DNA of 8,384 nt from Hyphomicrobiaceae bacterium. GTDB lineage: Bacteria; Pseudomonadota; Alphaproteobacteria; Rhizobiales; Hyphomicrobiaceae. How positions within the stretch are numbered: the first letter of the stretch is position 1; each line of letters begins with the position of its first letter. The stretch covers positions 1 to 8,384 of the forward strand of contig JANYHP010000610.1 in NCBI GenBank assembly GCA_025359005.1. The letters are read 5' to 3'. The position numbers and the translations under genes are program-made. Of this stretch, positions 1-5,289 are shown piece by piece. The notes below the pieces were generated by a model. The model worked only from the letters and a program-made list of their open reading frames with translations, was not told the origin of the DNA and did not search any database.

Positions 1-168
1 AAGGTCTCGTCAGTATTGGCGCCGTTTCGGCGCAACGGTTGCGTGTTTCGCCGTCATCGTCGTTAACGACGGTCCGCGATCGCCGCACTGCGTCGCGTGT
101 GTTGTCTTGCGCGCGCCATCGCAAGTCCCTACGAAATGCGCTGAGCTTTCCATGTGGAGAAGAATACA

Positions 169-786
169 ATGATGGGCCGTTCGAAGTTTTCAGGTCTTTC
201 CCGCGTCATGGTCGTGGCCGCCGCACTGTCAGTGTCCGGCTGTGGCGTCAACAACATCCCGACCTTCGAGCAGGACGCCAAGGCCAAGTGGGCCGAGGTC
301 CAGAACCAGTATAAGCGCCGCTCTGATCTGATCCCGAACCTGCTTGAAACCGTGAAGGGCTTCGCCGAGCAGGAAAAGTCGGTTTTGACGCAAGTCACCG
401 AGGCGCGCTCCAAGGCCTCCAGCGTCCAGATCCCGGCCGACATCGTCACCAACCCGGATGCGATGAAGAAGTTCCAGGAAGCGCAGGCGACTTTGGGCGG
501 CGCGCTCCGCCAGCTTCTGGTGGTCTCCGAGCGCTATCCCGACATCAAGTCGGGCGAGAATTTCCGCCAGCTCCAGTCCCAGCTTGAAGGCACCGAGAAC
601 CGCATCGCCATCGCCCGCCGCGACTACATCGAGACCGTTCGCGTCTACAACACCGAGATCACCACAATCCCCGGCCGCTGGTGGCGCTCGTTCATGTACC
701 CGGCCTCCAAGGAAATGGCGACCTTTGACATCCCCGTCGAAGAAACCAAAGCGCCCAAGGTCGACTTCAGCACCAAGAAGAACTGA
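169..786 (+). CDS. lemA: LemA family lipoprotein
   Basis: This 205-residue protein belongs to the LemA family: membrane-tethered, mostly helical proteins whose biochemical role is not settled. Residues 1-25 form a lipoprotein signal: a basic start (GRSK), a hydrophobic stretch and a VSGC lipobox with the lipidated Cys at 25 (codon 241-243). The family core follows, with WAEVQNQYKRRSDLIPNLLETVKGFA and then repeated helices rich in Gln, Glu and Lys. Near the C-terminus come WWRSFMYPASKEMATFDIP and a short acidic/basic tail. I chose ATG 169 because GGAGAAG at 156-162 is a good ribosome-binding site for it, or for ATG 172. A GTG at 154 is in frame, but starting there would put that site inside the gene. 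Two TPM-domain genes follow on the same strand, a recurrent association that suggests joint work at the envelope. Family assignment is firm; exact function is unknown. Confidence 0.92.
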   Translation: MMGRSKFSGLSRVMVVAAALSVSGCGVNNIPTFEQDAKAKWAEVQNQYKRRSDLIPNLLETVKGFAEQEKSVLTQVTEARSKASSVQIPADIVTNPDAMKKFQEAQATLGGALRQLLVVSERYPDIKSGENFRQLQSQLEGTENRIAIARRDYIETVRVYNTEITTIPGRWWRSFMYPASKEMATFDIPVEETKAPKVDFSTKKN

Positions 787-838
787 CGTCGGCGCGACCC
801 CCTCGCACCGTGCGTTTGATCGGGAATTGGGGGCAGAT

Positions 839-858
839 CCATGGGTCCGTCCCCATGG
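839..858. repeat. Inverted repeat between lemA and the first TPM gene
   Basis: CCATGGG (839-845) and CCCATGG (852-858) are perfect 7-base arms around a 6-base loop. No T-run follows, so this is a poor terminator. It may be an mRNA hairpin behind lemA or a protein-binding site. Confidence 0.35.
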
Positions 859-955
859 CGAGATGCGAAGGTTCTGAATCGGGTGAGGCTGCAGCATGTT
901 TCGATGCCGCAAGCCGTGCGCTCATTCTCGCTCCTCAAAATTGAGCCAGACGAAT

Positions 956-984
956 TTGGCAAATGCTGTGTCTGTAGCTACTCC
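956..984 (+). promoter_or_regulatory. Possible promoter for the first TPM gene
   Basis: TTGGCA (956-961) and TACTCC (979-984) are separated by 17 bases, within the relatively A+T-rich part of the lemA-TPM gap. The -35 element matches the sigma-70 consensus well, the -10 poorly. If real, transcription would start near 990, downstream of the ATG at 896, favouring a later translation start. Weak evidence. Confidence 0.25.
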
Positions 985-1003
985 TTATTCGAGCCCTCAC
1001 TCC

Positions 1004-1849
1004 GTGCGTCAAGGCGGATGGCGAGAGGAACAGCTAAGCTATGCGCTGACGCTGGCGATGCTTCTGGTATCGCTGCTGCTGGCGATCACAGCGGCCCACG
1101 CCGACCCGAAGTTCCCAGCCCTCACCGGCCGGATCGTCGACGACGCGCGCATTCTTTCCGCCGACGATCGCCGTGAGCTTGAAGCCACACTGAAAGAGCT
1201 GGAAGGCAGGTCGTCCGACCAGATCGTCGTCTACACGGCGCCTTCCCTGCAGGGCTACGAGATCGAGGACTTCGGCTATCGCCTCGGCCGCGCCTGGAAG
1301 ATCGGCCAGCAGGGCACCAACAACGGCATCGTGCTGATCGTCGCGCCCAGCGAACGCAAGGTGCGTATCGAAGTCGGTCGCGGCCTCGAGCCGCTCATGA
1401 CCGACGCGATGTCCTCGACCATCATCCAGAACACCATCCTGCCCGGCTTCCGGCGCGGCGATTTCCCTGGTGGCATCAAGGCCGGCGTGCGCGATATCAA
1501 GGACGTGCTGCTCGGCGACGCCGAGGAAGTCAAGAAGCGCGCCCGCGCGCTCAAGCCTCCGCCCAACATTCAGATTGATCTTGTGCCGCTGATCATCTTC
1601 GCCTTCATCATGTTCGTTGTTATTTCAAACATCATCGCTCAATCGCGACAGGCGCAGTTGGCAGCCGGCGCCAATCCCAACGCCCAGAAGCGCCGCCGCT
1701 TTGACGACGGCCGCGTCATCGTCGTGCCCGGCGGCTGGGGCGGGTCAGGCGGCTGGAGCGGTGGCGGCGGCTGGTCGTCCGGCGGCGGGGGTGGCTTCTC
1801 CGGCGGCGGCGGCGATTTCGGTGGTGGCGGCTCGTCGGGCAGCTGGTAG
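1004..1849 (+). CDS. TPM-domain protein with signal peptide, C-terminal membrane anchor and Gly-rich tail (YgcG-like)
   Basis: From GTG 1004 this is 281 residues. Hydrophobic residues about 13-32 end in AHA followed by DP, a signal-peptidase I site. The TPM domain (about 36-180) carries TGRIVDDARILS, DQIVVYT, GTNNGIVLIVAP and RIEVGRGLE. A membrane segment lies at about 192-212, followed by a basic linker (KRRRF) and a tail of GGGG blocks ending GSSGSW, typical of this family. The domain should lie outside the cytoplasmic membrane; Psb32 and related proteins share the fold, but the role in bacteria is unclear. The start is uncertain. ATG 896 has an upstream GGGTGAGG, but codons 896-1003 have little third-position G+C and look non-coding. 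A good ribosome site, GAGAGGAA (1023-1030), precedes ATG 1041, which is out of frame. The domain call is firm. Confidence 0.85.
   Translation: MRQGGWREEQLSYALTLAMLLVSLLLAITAAHADPKFPALTGRIVDDARILSADDRRELEATLKELEGRSSDQIVVYTAPSLQGYEIEDFGYRLGRAWKIGQQGTNNGIVLIVAPSERKVRIEVGRGLEPLMTDAMSSTIIQNTILPGFRRGDFPGGIKAGVRDIKDVLLGDAEEVKKRARALKPPPNIQIDLVPLIIFAFIMFVVISNIIAQSRQAQLAAGANPNAQKRRRFDDGRVIVVPGGWGGSGGWSGGGGWSSGGGGGFSGGGGDFGGGGSSGSW
1731..1849 (+). repeat. GGC-rich low-complexity stretch encoding the Gly-rich tail
   Basis: Runs of GGC/GGT/GGG codons, interrupted by Trp, Ser, Phe and Asp codons, make an imperfect repeat encoding blocks such as GGGGWSSG and GGGGFSGG. The complementary strand reads as poly-Pro, but that frame is only a shadow. 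The tail is characteristic of secreted TPM proteins. Confidence 0.7.
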
Positions 1850-1921
1850 CGGCTGCAGCATTGTTTCCGCCACAGTGGGCACCGGCATGGTGCAGCAGAT
1901 GCGACGCCTAAGGACCTGCCC

Positions 1922-2578
1922 ATGACGGATCGCCGCTACACCCGCAACGCGCCGCGCGCGCACACGTTCATCCCCAACCCCGATGACGTCCGCATTTCCG
2001 AGGCCATCGCCGCCGCAGAAACGCACACGTCCGGCGAGATCGTCGCGGTCGTGGCCTCTGAAAGCGATAGCTACCTGTACGCGCCTTTTCTCTGGGCGGC
2101 GCTTGCGGCTTTGGTGGTGGTCTGGCCGCTGATCTATTTCACCTGGATGACCGTACAGTGGATCGCCGTCATCCAGCTCGTCGTCTTTGCGAGCCTCGCG
2201 GCCATCCTCGCCTCGCGTCCGTGGCGCTATCGTCTCGTCCCGCGCTCCGTGCTCGTCGAGCGCGCCCATGCTCGCGCCGTCGAACAGTTCCTCGTCCAGA
2301 ACCTGCACACCACCGCTGGCCGCACCGGCGTGCTGATTTTCGTCTCCGTCGCCGAACGCTACGCGGAGATCCTGGCCGATGCTGGCATCCACGCCAAAGT
2401 TCCAGAAGGCACCTGGCAGTCCATCGTCGACGACCTCACCAGCCACATCGGCGACGGCCGCACCGCCGACGGATTTGTCTCAGCCATCGGCCAGGTCGGC
2501 CGCCACCTCGCCGAACATTTCCCTCCGGGCAGCGCTCCCGCCCATACGCTCTCCAACCATCTCATCGTCTTGAACTGA
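1922..2578 (+). CDS. TPM-domain integral membrane protein
   Basis: This 218-residue protein has a short N-terminal part with a TPM-type strand (TSGEIVAVVASES, residues 36-48). Two membrane segments at about 56-74 and 78-97 follow, joined by a very short loop. The rest of the domain comes next, with RSVLVERAHARAVEQF at 108-123 and RTGVLIFVSVAERYAEILAD at 134-153. A TPM fold interrupted by a membrane hairpin is typical of the predicted membrane proteins found next to YgcG-like genes. There is no signal peptide, so both soluble parts probably face the cytoplasm. The gene starts 72 bases after the previous stop and is probably cotranscribed with it. ATG 1922 is followed by a normal basic N-terminus; the preceding AAGGACC is a modest ribosome site. 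Function unknown beyond the LemA-TPM association. Confidence 0.85.
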   Translation: MTDRRYTRNAPRAHTFIPNPDDVRISEAIAAAETHTSGEIVAVVASESDSYLYAPFLWAALAALVVVWPLIYFTWMTVQWIAVIQLVVFASLAAILASRPWRYRLVPRSVLVERAHARAVEQFLVQNLHTTAGRTGVLIFVSVAERYAEILADAGIHAKVPEGTWQSIVDDLTSHIGDGRTADGFVSAIGQVGRHLAEHFPPGSAPAHTLSNHLIVLN

Positions 2579-2610
2579 GTGCCAGGAGCGGGCAGGTTCT
2601 TTGCGTTGGG

Positions 2611-2632
2611 GTCAGCTGACATGAGCCATGTC
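2611..2632. promoter_or_regulatory. Overlapping inverted repeats upstream of the hydroxy-acid dehydrogenase gene
   Basis: GTCAGCTGAC (2611-2620) is a perfect 10-base palindrome. GACATG (2618-2623) and CATGTC (2627-2632) are perfect 6-base arms around AGC, sharing three bases with it. The pair lies 36 bases before the start codon, in an 89-base gap, where an operator would be expected. The regulator is unknown. Confidence 0.4.
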
Positions 2633-2667
2633 GCCGTCCTGACAGTCCCGAGCCGTCGCGAGCCCCC

Positions 2668-3846
2668 ATGCCGATCTCCGCCGCCATCAACTACAACGAC
2701 CTGCGCCGCCTGGCGCAACGCCGCGTGCCGCGCATCGCCTTTGATTTCCTCGAAGGCGGCGTCGACGATGAGCGTGGCCTCGATCGCAACACCTCGGCCT
2801 TCGAGCACCAAACGTTGCTGCCGCGGTACATGATCGACGCGTCAAAGCCCGACCAAACCACGCGCCTCTTCGGCCAGACTTTCGCCGGCCCCTTCGGCAT
2901 CGCGCCCACCGGCGGCGCGTCGCTCTTTCGCCAGGGTGCAGACCTCATGCTGGCGCGCTCAGCCAAAGCCGCCAACGTGCCCTTCATCATCTCCGGCGCC
3001 GCCACCGCCACCATGGAAGACGTCGCCGCTGTCGCCCGCGAGGTCAGTTGGTATCAGCTCTATCTCGCCCGCGATCGGGCTATCTCCCGCGATATGGTTG
3101 CGCGCGCGAAGGCCTGCGGCCTCTCCACGCTTGTTCTCAGTGTCGACGTGCCGGGTCAGGTCCGCCGCGAGCGCAATTTGCGCAACGGCTTCGGGCGCCC
3201 GATGAAACCGACGCTGTCCGCCAAGCTCGAAGCCCTCGCCCATCCCGCCTGGATGCTCGAGCATTACTCGGGTGAAGCGCTCACCGCGTCCAATTGGGCG
3301 AAATATGCAAAGAAGGGCGCAACCCCGCACGACGTGCTCGAGTTCCTCGCCTCACAGTTTCCGTGCCCCTCCACCTGGGACGACATCGCCTGGATCCGCG
3401 CGCAGTGGCCCGGCAACTTCGTCGTCAAGGGCATACTGAGCGCCGCCGATGCACGCCGCGCGGTCTCCATGGGCGTTGATGGCGTCATTGTCTCCAACCA
3501 TGGCGGCCGTCAGCTCGATCGCGGACCGGCCTCGCTCGACGTGCTGCCGTCCGTGCTCGACGCCGTGGGCGACAAGGTGACGGTCATGCTGGACAGCGGC
3601 ATCCGCCGCGGCGCTGATATCGTCACGGCCCTCGCCATGGGCGCCCGCTTCTGCTTCGTCGGCCGCTGGACGCTCTATGGCGTCACCGCCGGCGGCGAGC
3701 CCGGTGCCCGCCACGCGCTCTCGCAAGTCTCGACCGAAGTGGCCTCAGTCATGACCCAGATCGGCGCTGCCGATATCGCCAGCCTCGGGTCGGACTTCTT
3801 GTGGCCCGCGCCAAACGAAGACACGCGTCGCAACAGCCGCGGCTGA
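2668..3846 (+). CDS. FMN-dependent alpha-hydroxy-acid dehydrogenase (lactate/mandelate dehydrogenase family)
   Basis: This 392-residue protein covers the whole family length, a TIM barrel that binds FMN and oxidises 2-hydroxy acids to 2-oxo acids. Family motifs appear in order: GPFGIAPTG (74-82), the QLY motif with Tyr132, VDVP with Asp160, RRER with the substrate-carboxylate Arg at 167, FVVKG with Lys254, SNHGGRQLD with catalytic His278 and Arg281, DSGIRRG (309-315), and the phosphate-binding VGRWTLYG (331-338). Thus the base, the flavin ligands and most substrate ligands are present. The position of Tyr24 in glycolate oxidase is Phe27 here (FDFLEGG), so the substrate may differ from L-lactate. 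Substrate cannot be read from sequence. The N-terminus aligns with the family (NYNDLRRLAQRRVP), supporting ATG 2668, although no clear ribosome site precedes it. It could be an oxidase or a membrane-linked dehydrogenase. Confidence 0.93.
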   Translation: MPISAAINYNDLRRLAQRRVPRIAFDFLEGGVDDERGLDRNTSAFEHQTLLPRYMIDASKPDQTTRLFGQTFAGPFGIAPTGGASLFRQGADLMLARSAKAANVPFIISGAATATMEDVAAVAREVSWYQLYLARDRAISRDMVARAKACGLSTLVLSVDVPGQVRRERNLRNGFGRPMKPTLSAKLEALAHPAWMLEHYSGEALTASNWAKYAKKGATPHDVLEFLASQFPCPSTWDDIAWIRAQWPGNFVVKGILSAADARRAVSMGVDGVIVSNHGGRQLDRGPASLDVLPSVLDAVGDKVTVMLDSGIRRGADIVTALAMGARFCFVGRWTLYGVTAGGEPGARHALSQVSTEVASVMTQIGAADIASLGSDFLWPAPNEDTRRNSRG

Positions 3847-3866
3847 CCCCAAACGACGCAAAAGAA

Positions 3867-3893
3867 AACCGGGCAACCTTGCGGTTCCCGGTT
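3867..3893 (-). terminator. Intrinsic terminator of gcrA
   Basis: Arms AACCGGG (3867-3873) and CCCGGTT (3887-3893) are perfectly complementary. An inner AACC/GGTT stem (3875-3878 with 3883-3886) follows a bulged C3874, with loop TTGC. Read on the minus strand, the hairpin is followed by TTTTCTTTT (complement of 3858-3868), a proper U-tract about 70 bases behind the gcrA stop. On the plus strand the tail is CTCTCCCC, so it would stop dehydrogenase transcripts only weakly. Confidence 0.8.
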
Positions 3894-3962
3894 CTCTCCC
3901 CTCAGGTCCTGCAGCGGCTGGCCCCCACCGTACGCGCCGATGCAGAATGCGCATTTTTGTAA

Positions 3963-4556
3963 TCAGGCGTCCTGCTTGGCTGTTGCCGGCACCGGAGTCG
4001 GTGTCATCTCCGGCGCCGCCACGATCGGTGGCAAGGCGATGGGCCCCATATCGCGCCGACGGGCCTGCGGCGCCTGGAACGCACGGCGTGCATGGAATTC
4101 GCAATAGGGCAGACCGGCGACTTTGCCTTTGCCGCAGAAGTGGAAATCGGCATGTTGCGGATCGCCGATCGGCCAACGGCAGCAGCTCTCAGTTAGGGTG
4201 GTGATGTATTTGCGTTCCTTCTCAGGGATCACCAGCTCTTCGACCGGCGGCGTATAGGGCTCGGCGTCACCTTGACAAAGGGCGCGGAAAGCAGTGTTGC
4301 CCTGCTGCGCAAAGCGCGGCTTGGGCGCCAGGCGCTTCTGTGTCGCTGCCGCCGGCCGGCGCGGTCTGAGCGACTTCATGCGGCTCGTCGTGGCGCGCCC
4401 GGAAAGGCCCAGGCGGTGTACTTTGCCGATTACGGCATTGCGCGTGACGCCGCCGAGACGGCTGGCGATTTGGCTGGCGGAAAGCCCTTCCTGCCAGAAT
4501 TTTTTCAGGTTCTCGACCCGTTCGTCGGTCCAGGAGATCAAAGCATCTGCTTGCAT
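3963..4556 (-). CDS. gcrA: GcrA cell-cycle regulator
   Basis: This 197-residue protein is GcrA, an alphaproteobacterial transcription factor that works with sigma-70 RNA polymerase and responds to CcrM methylation at GANTC sites. The N-terminal DNA-binding domain (about 8-55) shows SWTDERVENLKKFW, GLSASQIASRLGGVTRNAVI and GKVHRLGLSGR, nearly the family signature. A basic, Ala/Pro-rich linker (55-85) follows. The C-terminal region (about 120-160) has CCRWPIGDP, FHFCG and PYCEFHARRAFQ, the Cys/His set of the part that contacts sigma-70. A Pro/Ala-rich tail ends the protein. The start at 4556 has GGAGA (4567-4563) six bases upstream. It leaves seven residues (MQADALI) before the usual SWTDERV start, with no closer start codon. 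It is slightly longer than the Caulobacter protein and diverges from argD. Confidence 0.95.
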   Translation of the reverse strand: MQADALISWTDERVENLKKFWQEGLSASQIASRLGGVTRNAVIGKVHRLGLSGRATTSRMKSLRPRRPAAATQKRLAPKPRFAQQGNTAFRALCQGDAEPYTPPVEELVIPEKERKYITTLTESCCRWPIGDPQHADFHFCGKGKVAGLPYCEFHARRAFQAPQARRRDMGPIALPPIVAAPEMTPTPVPATAKQDA

Positions 4557-5040
4557 CACAATTCTCCAGCGATCCGCGGGAAACCTGCGGACCAGGGAGT
4601 ACCGGTCGTCAGCAATGCCAGCTGCGAAGCGCGCGAATAAATCGCGACAGAATCGCAGTCGACGCAGAAAAACCAGGCACTCGGTCGGTTTTTGGGAACG
4701 CAACGGCGCCGCGAATACGACACGGACACTACTCGACTGCGCGAAACACAAAGCGCAGGAACAAGCCTTGGCACGATCCTGAGCGGGGAGGCCCCTACTC
4801 GCGATCGGAACACGATATGTCGTGCCCGGCCCGAGTGTGAATACTACGCCTGGACTTGCACGCTCAAGGCCGCCGTGAGTCTTAACAAAGGGTTGACGGA
4901 GCAACGTGGCTCATTCGCCACAATCGACTGCGGATAACTCCCGAAAATGGGGCATCTGCGACTTGCGCACCAGAATATCCAAAGTGAGTCGGTGTGTGGA
5001 TTGGTCAAAAAATTTCCGCGACAGCGCACGCGCCGCCTCT
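4557..5040. other. Intergenic control region upstream of gcrA and the argD leader
   Basis: No convincing gene is seen; the reading frames here lack ribosome sites and family motifs. The stretch holds three GANTC sites (4650-4654, 4877-4881, 4986-4990), half of those in the whole window. Other features are the inverted repeat CACGA-TATG-TCGTG (4811-4824), the hairpin GTGGC-TCATTC-GCCAC (4906-4921), and TTGACG (4893-4898), inside GTTG-N6-CAAC. The gcrA promoter must lie here on the minus strand, but I could not pick a convincing -35/-10 pair. Confidence 0.6.
4573..4591 (-). repeat. Hairpin in the gcrA 5' untranslated region
   Basis: TCCGC (4573-4577) and GCGGA (4587-4591) pair, extended by GG/CC after one A-C mismatch in the minus-strand RNA. 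The stem ends five bases before the ribosome-binding site of gcrA. It could modulate translation, or mean nothing. Confidence 0.3.
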
Positions 5041-5055
5041 ATGTTGACACAACAT
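5041..5055. promoter_or_regulatory. Palindrome over the -35 element of the argD leader promoter
   Basis: ATGTTG (5041-5046) and CAACAT (5050-5055) are perfect 6-base arms around ACA, and the TTGACA box lies within them. A protein bound here would block RNA polymerase, so this is a candidate operator. The similar GTTG-ACGGAG-CAAC at 4892-4905 has wider spacing. No regulator can be named. Confidence 0.4.
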
Positions 5056-5072
5056 CGTCGCGGCCGCATAGG
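5044..5072 (+). promoter_or_regulatory. Sigma-70 promoter of the argD leader
   Basis: TTGACA (5044-5049) is a perfect -35 element. After exactly 17 bases comes CATAGG (5067-5072), a weak -10 matching TATAAT at positions 2-4, as is common in Alphaproteobacteria. The start of transcription would fall at about 5079, the A of the leader ATG, implying a leaderless or almost leaderless mRNA. Confidence 0.65.
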
Positions 5073-5078
5073 GTGTGC

Positions 5079-5147
5079 ATGATCCAAGCAACCGCGATCG
5101 TCCTGCGACGTCGACGTCTGTGCGCCCCGGCGCGGCAGCGACGATGA
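5079..5147 (+). CDS. Arginine-rich leader peptide of the argD attenuator
   Basis: This is a 22-codon ORF beginning MIQATAIVL, then four consecutive Arg (residues 10-13), and ending with Arg 19, 21 and 22. Seven of 22 codons are Arg: CGA four times, CGT twice, CGG once, and never CGC, the codon favoured in neighbouring genes. CGA is slowly read in many bacteria, which would sharpen stalling. The frame is open further upstream to ATG 4947, but that start lies before the TTGACA promoter. The stop is 28 bases before the terminator hairpin. GGGTG (5071-5075) is too close to the start to be a normal ribosome site, so initiation may be leaderless. The peptide itself may be dispensable; its translation is what senses charged tRNA-Arg. 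Frame and codons are seen directly; the function is inferred from the RNA structure and the arginine genes downstream. Confidence 0.78.
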   Translation: MIQATAIVLRRRRLCAPARQRR

Positions 5148-5175
5148 ACCGTGGTCTTCAATGGTTTTTTCGTGC

Positions 5176-5206
5176 ATGCCGTGTGAAAGCACGGCATTAT
5201 TTTTTT
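5176..5206 (+). terminator. Intrinsic terminator in the argD leader
   Basis: ATGCCGTG (5176-5183) and CACGGCAT (5190-5197) make a perfect 8-bp stem with loop TGAAAG, followed by TATTTTTTT with seven consecutive T at 5200-5206. This is a canonical intrinsic terminator 83 bases before the argD start. No other plus-strand gene precedes it within 1.3 kb, so its natural substrate is the argD leader transcript. Confidence 0.9.
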
Positions 5207-5289
5207 GTGCCCGCGGCAAGCCCACGACACTCCGATCACAGGCAGCACCCGCGCCGGCCATCGACGCTCCATTCAAGGTCGACCTCCCC

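Larger units (their letters stand above)
5079..5206 (+). promoter_or_regulatory. Arg-codon transcription attenuator (leader RNA) of argD
   Basis: Three exclusive pairings are visible. 1:2 pairs 5097-5106 with 5135-5145: ten Watson-Crick pairs with one bulged C5139, enclosing the Arg run at 5106-5117. 2:3 pairs 5131-5137 with 5177-5183 (seven pairs, one G-U) and 5138-5139 with 5174-5175, A5176 bulged; this is the antiterminator. 3:4 is the terminator, 5176-5183 with 5190-5197. A small hairpin (AACCGT 5147-5152 with ATGGTT 5161-5166) would bring regions 2 and 3 together. Predicted action: a ribosome stalled on Arg codons for lack of charged tRNA covers region 1, frees region 2 and keeps transcription going into argD. 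With enough arginine, the ribosome reaches the stop at 5145, covers region 2 and lets the terminator form. The attenuated product would be a stable RNA of about 128 bases. Pairing was checked by hand, not by energy calculation. Confidence 0.75.

Noticed and set aside
102..135. Possible lemA promoter TTGCGC (107-112) N17 TACGAA (130-135)
   Set aside because: Spacing is right, but each hexamer matches only about half of the consensus, no better than chance in this G+C-rich DNA.
841..1176. Plus-strand frame 841-1176 overlapping the first TPM gene
   Set aside because: It runs out of frame through the signal peptide and TPM domain and gives a low-complexity Arg/Pro-rich product. It is a shadow frame.
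1639..1923. Pro-rich minus-strand ORF opposite the Gly-rich tail
   Set aside because: It is simply the complement of GGC repeats and has no independent support.
4557..4904. N-terminal extension of gcrA up to 4904
   Set aside because: The extra 116 residues do not match GcrA. ATG 4556 has a well-placed GGAGA and leaves the conserved SWTDERV near the N-terminus.
4947..5147. 66-codon plus-strand ORF ending in the Arg-rich sequence
   Set aside because: Its ATG at 4947 lies upstream of the TTGACA promoter, and the first two thirds show no family features or ribosome site. Only the last 22 codons make sense, as the leader peptide.
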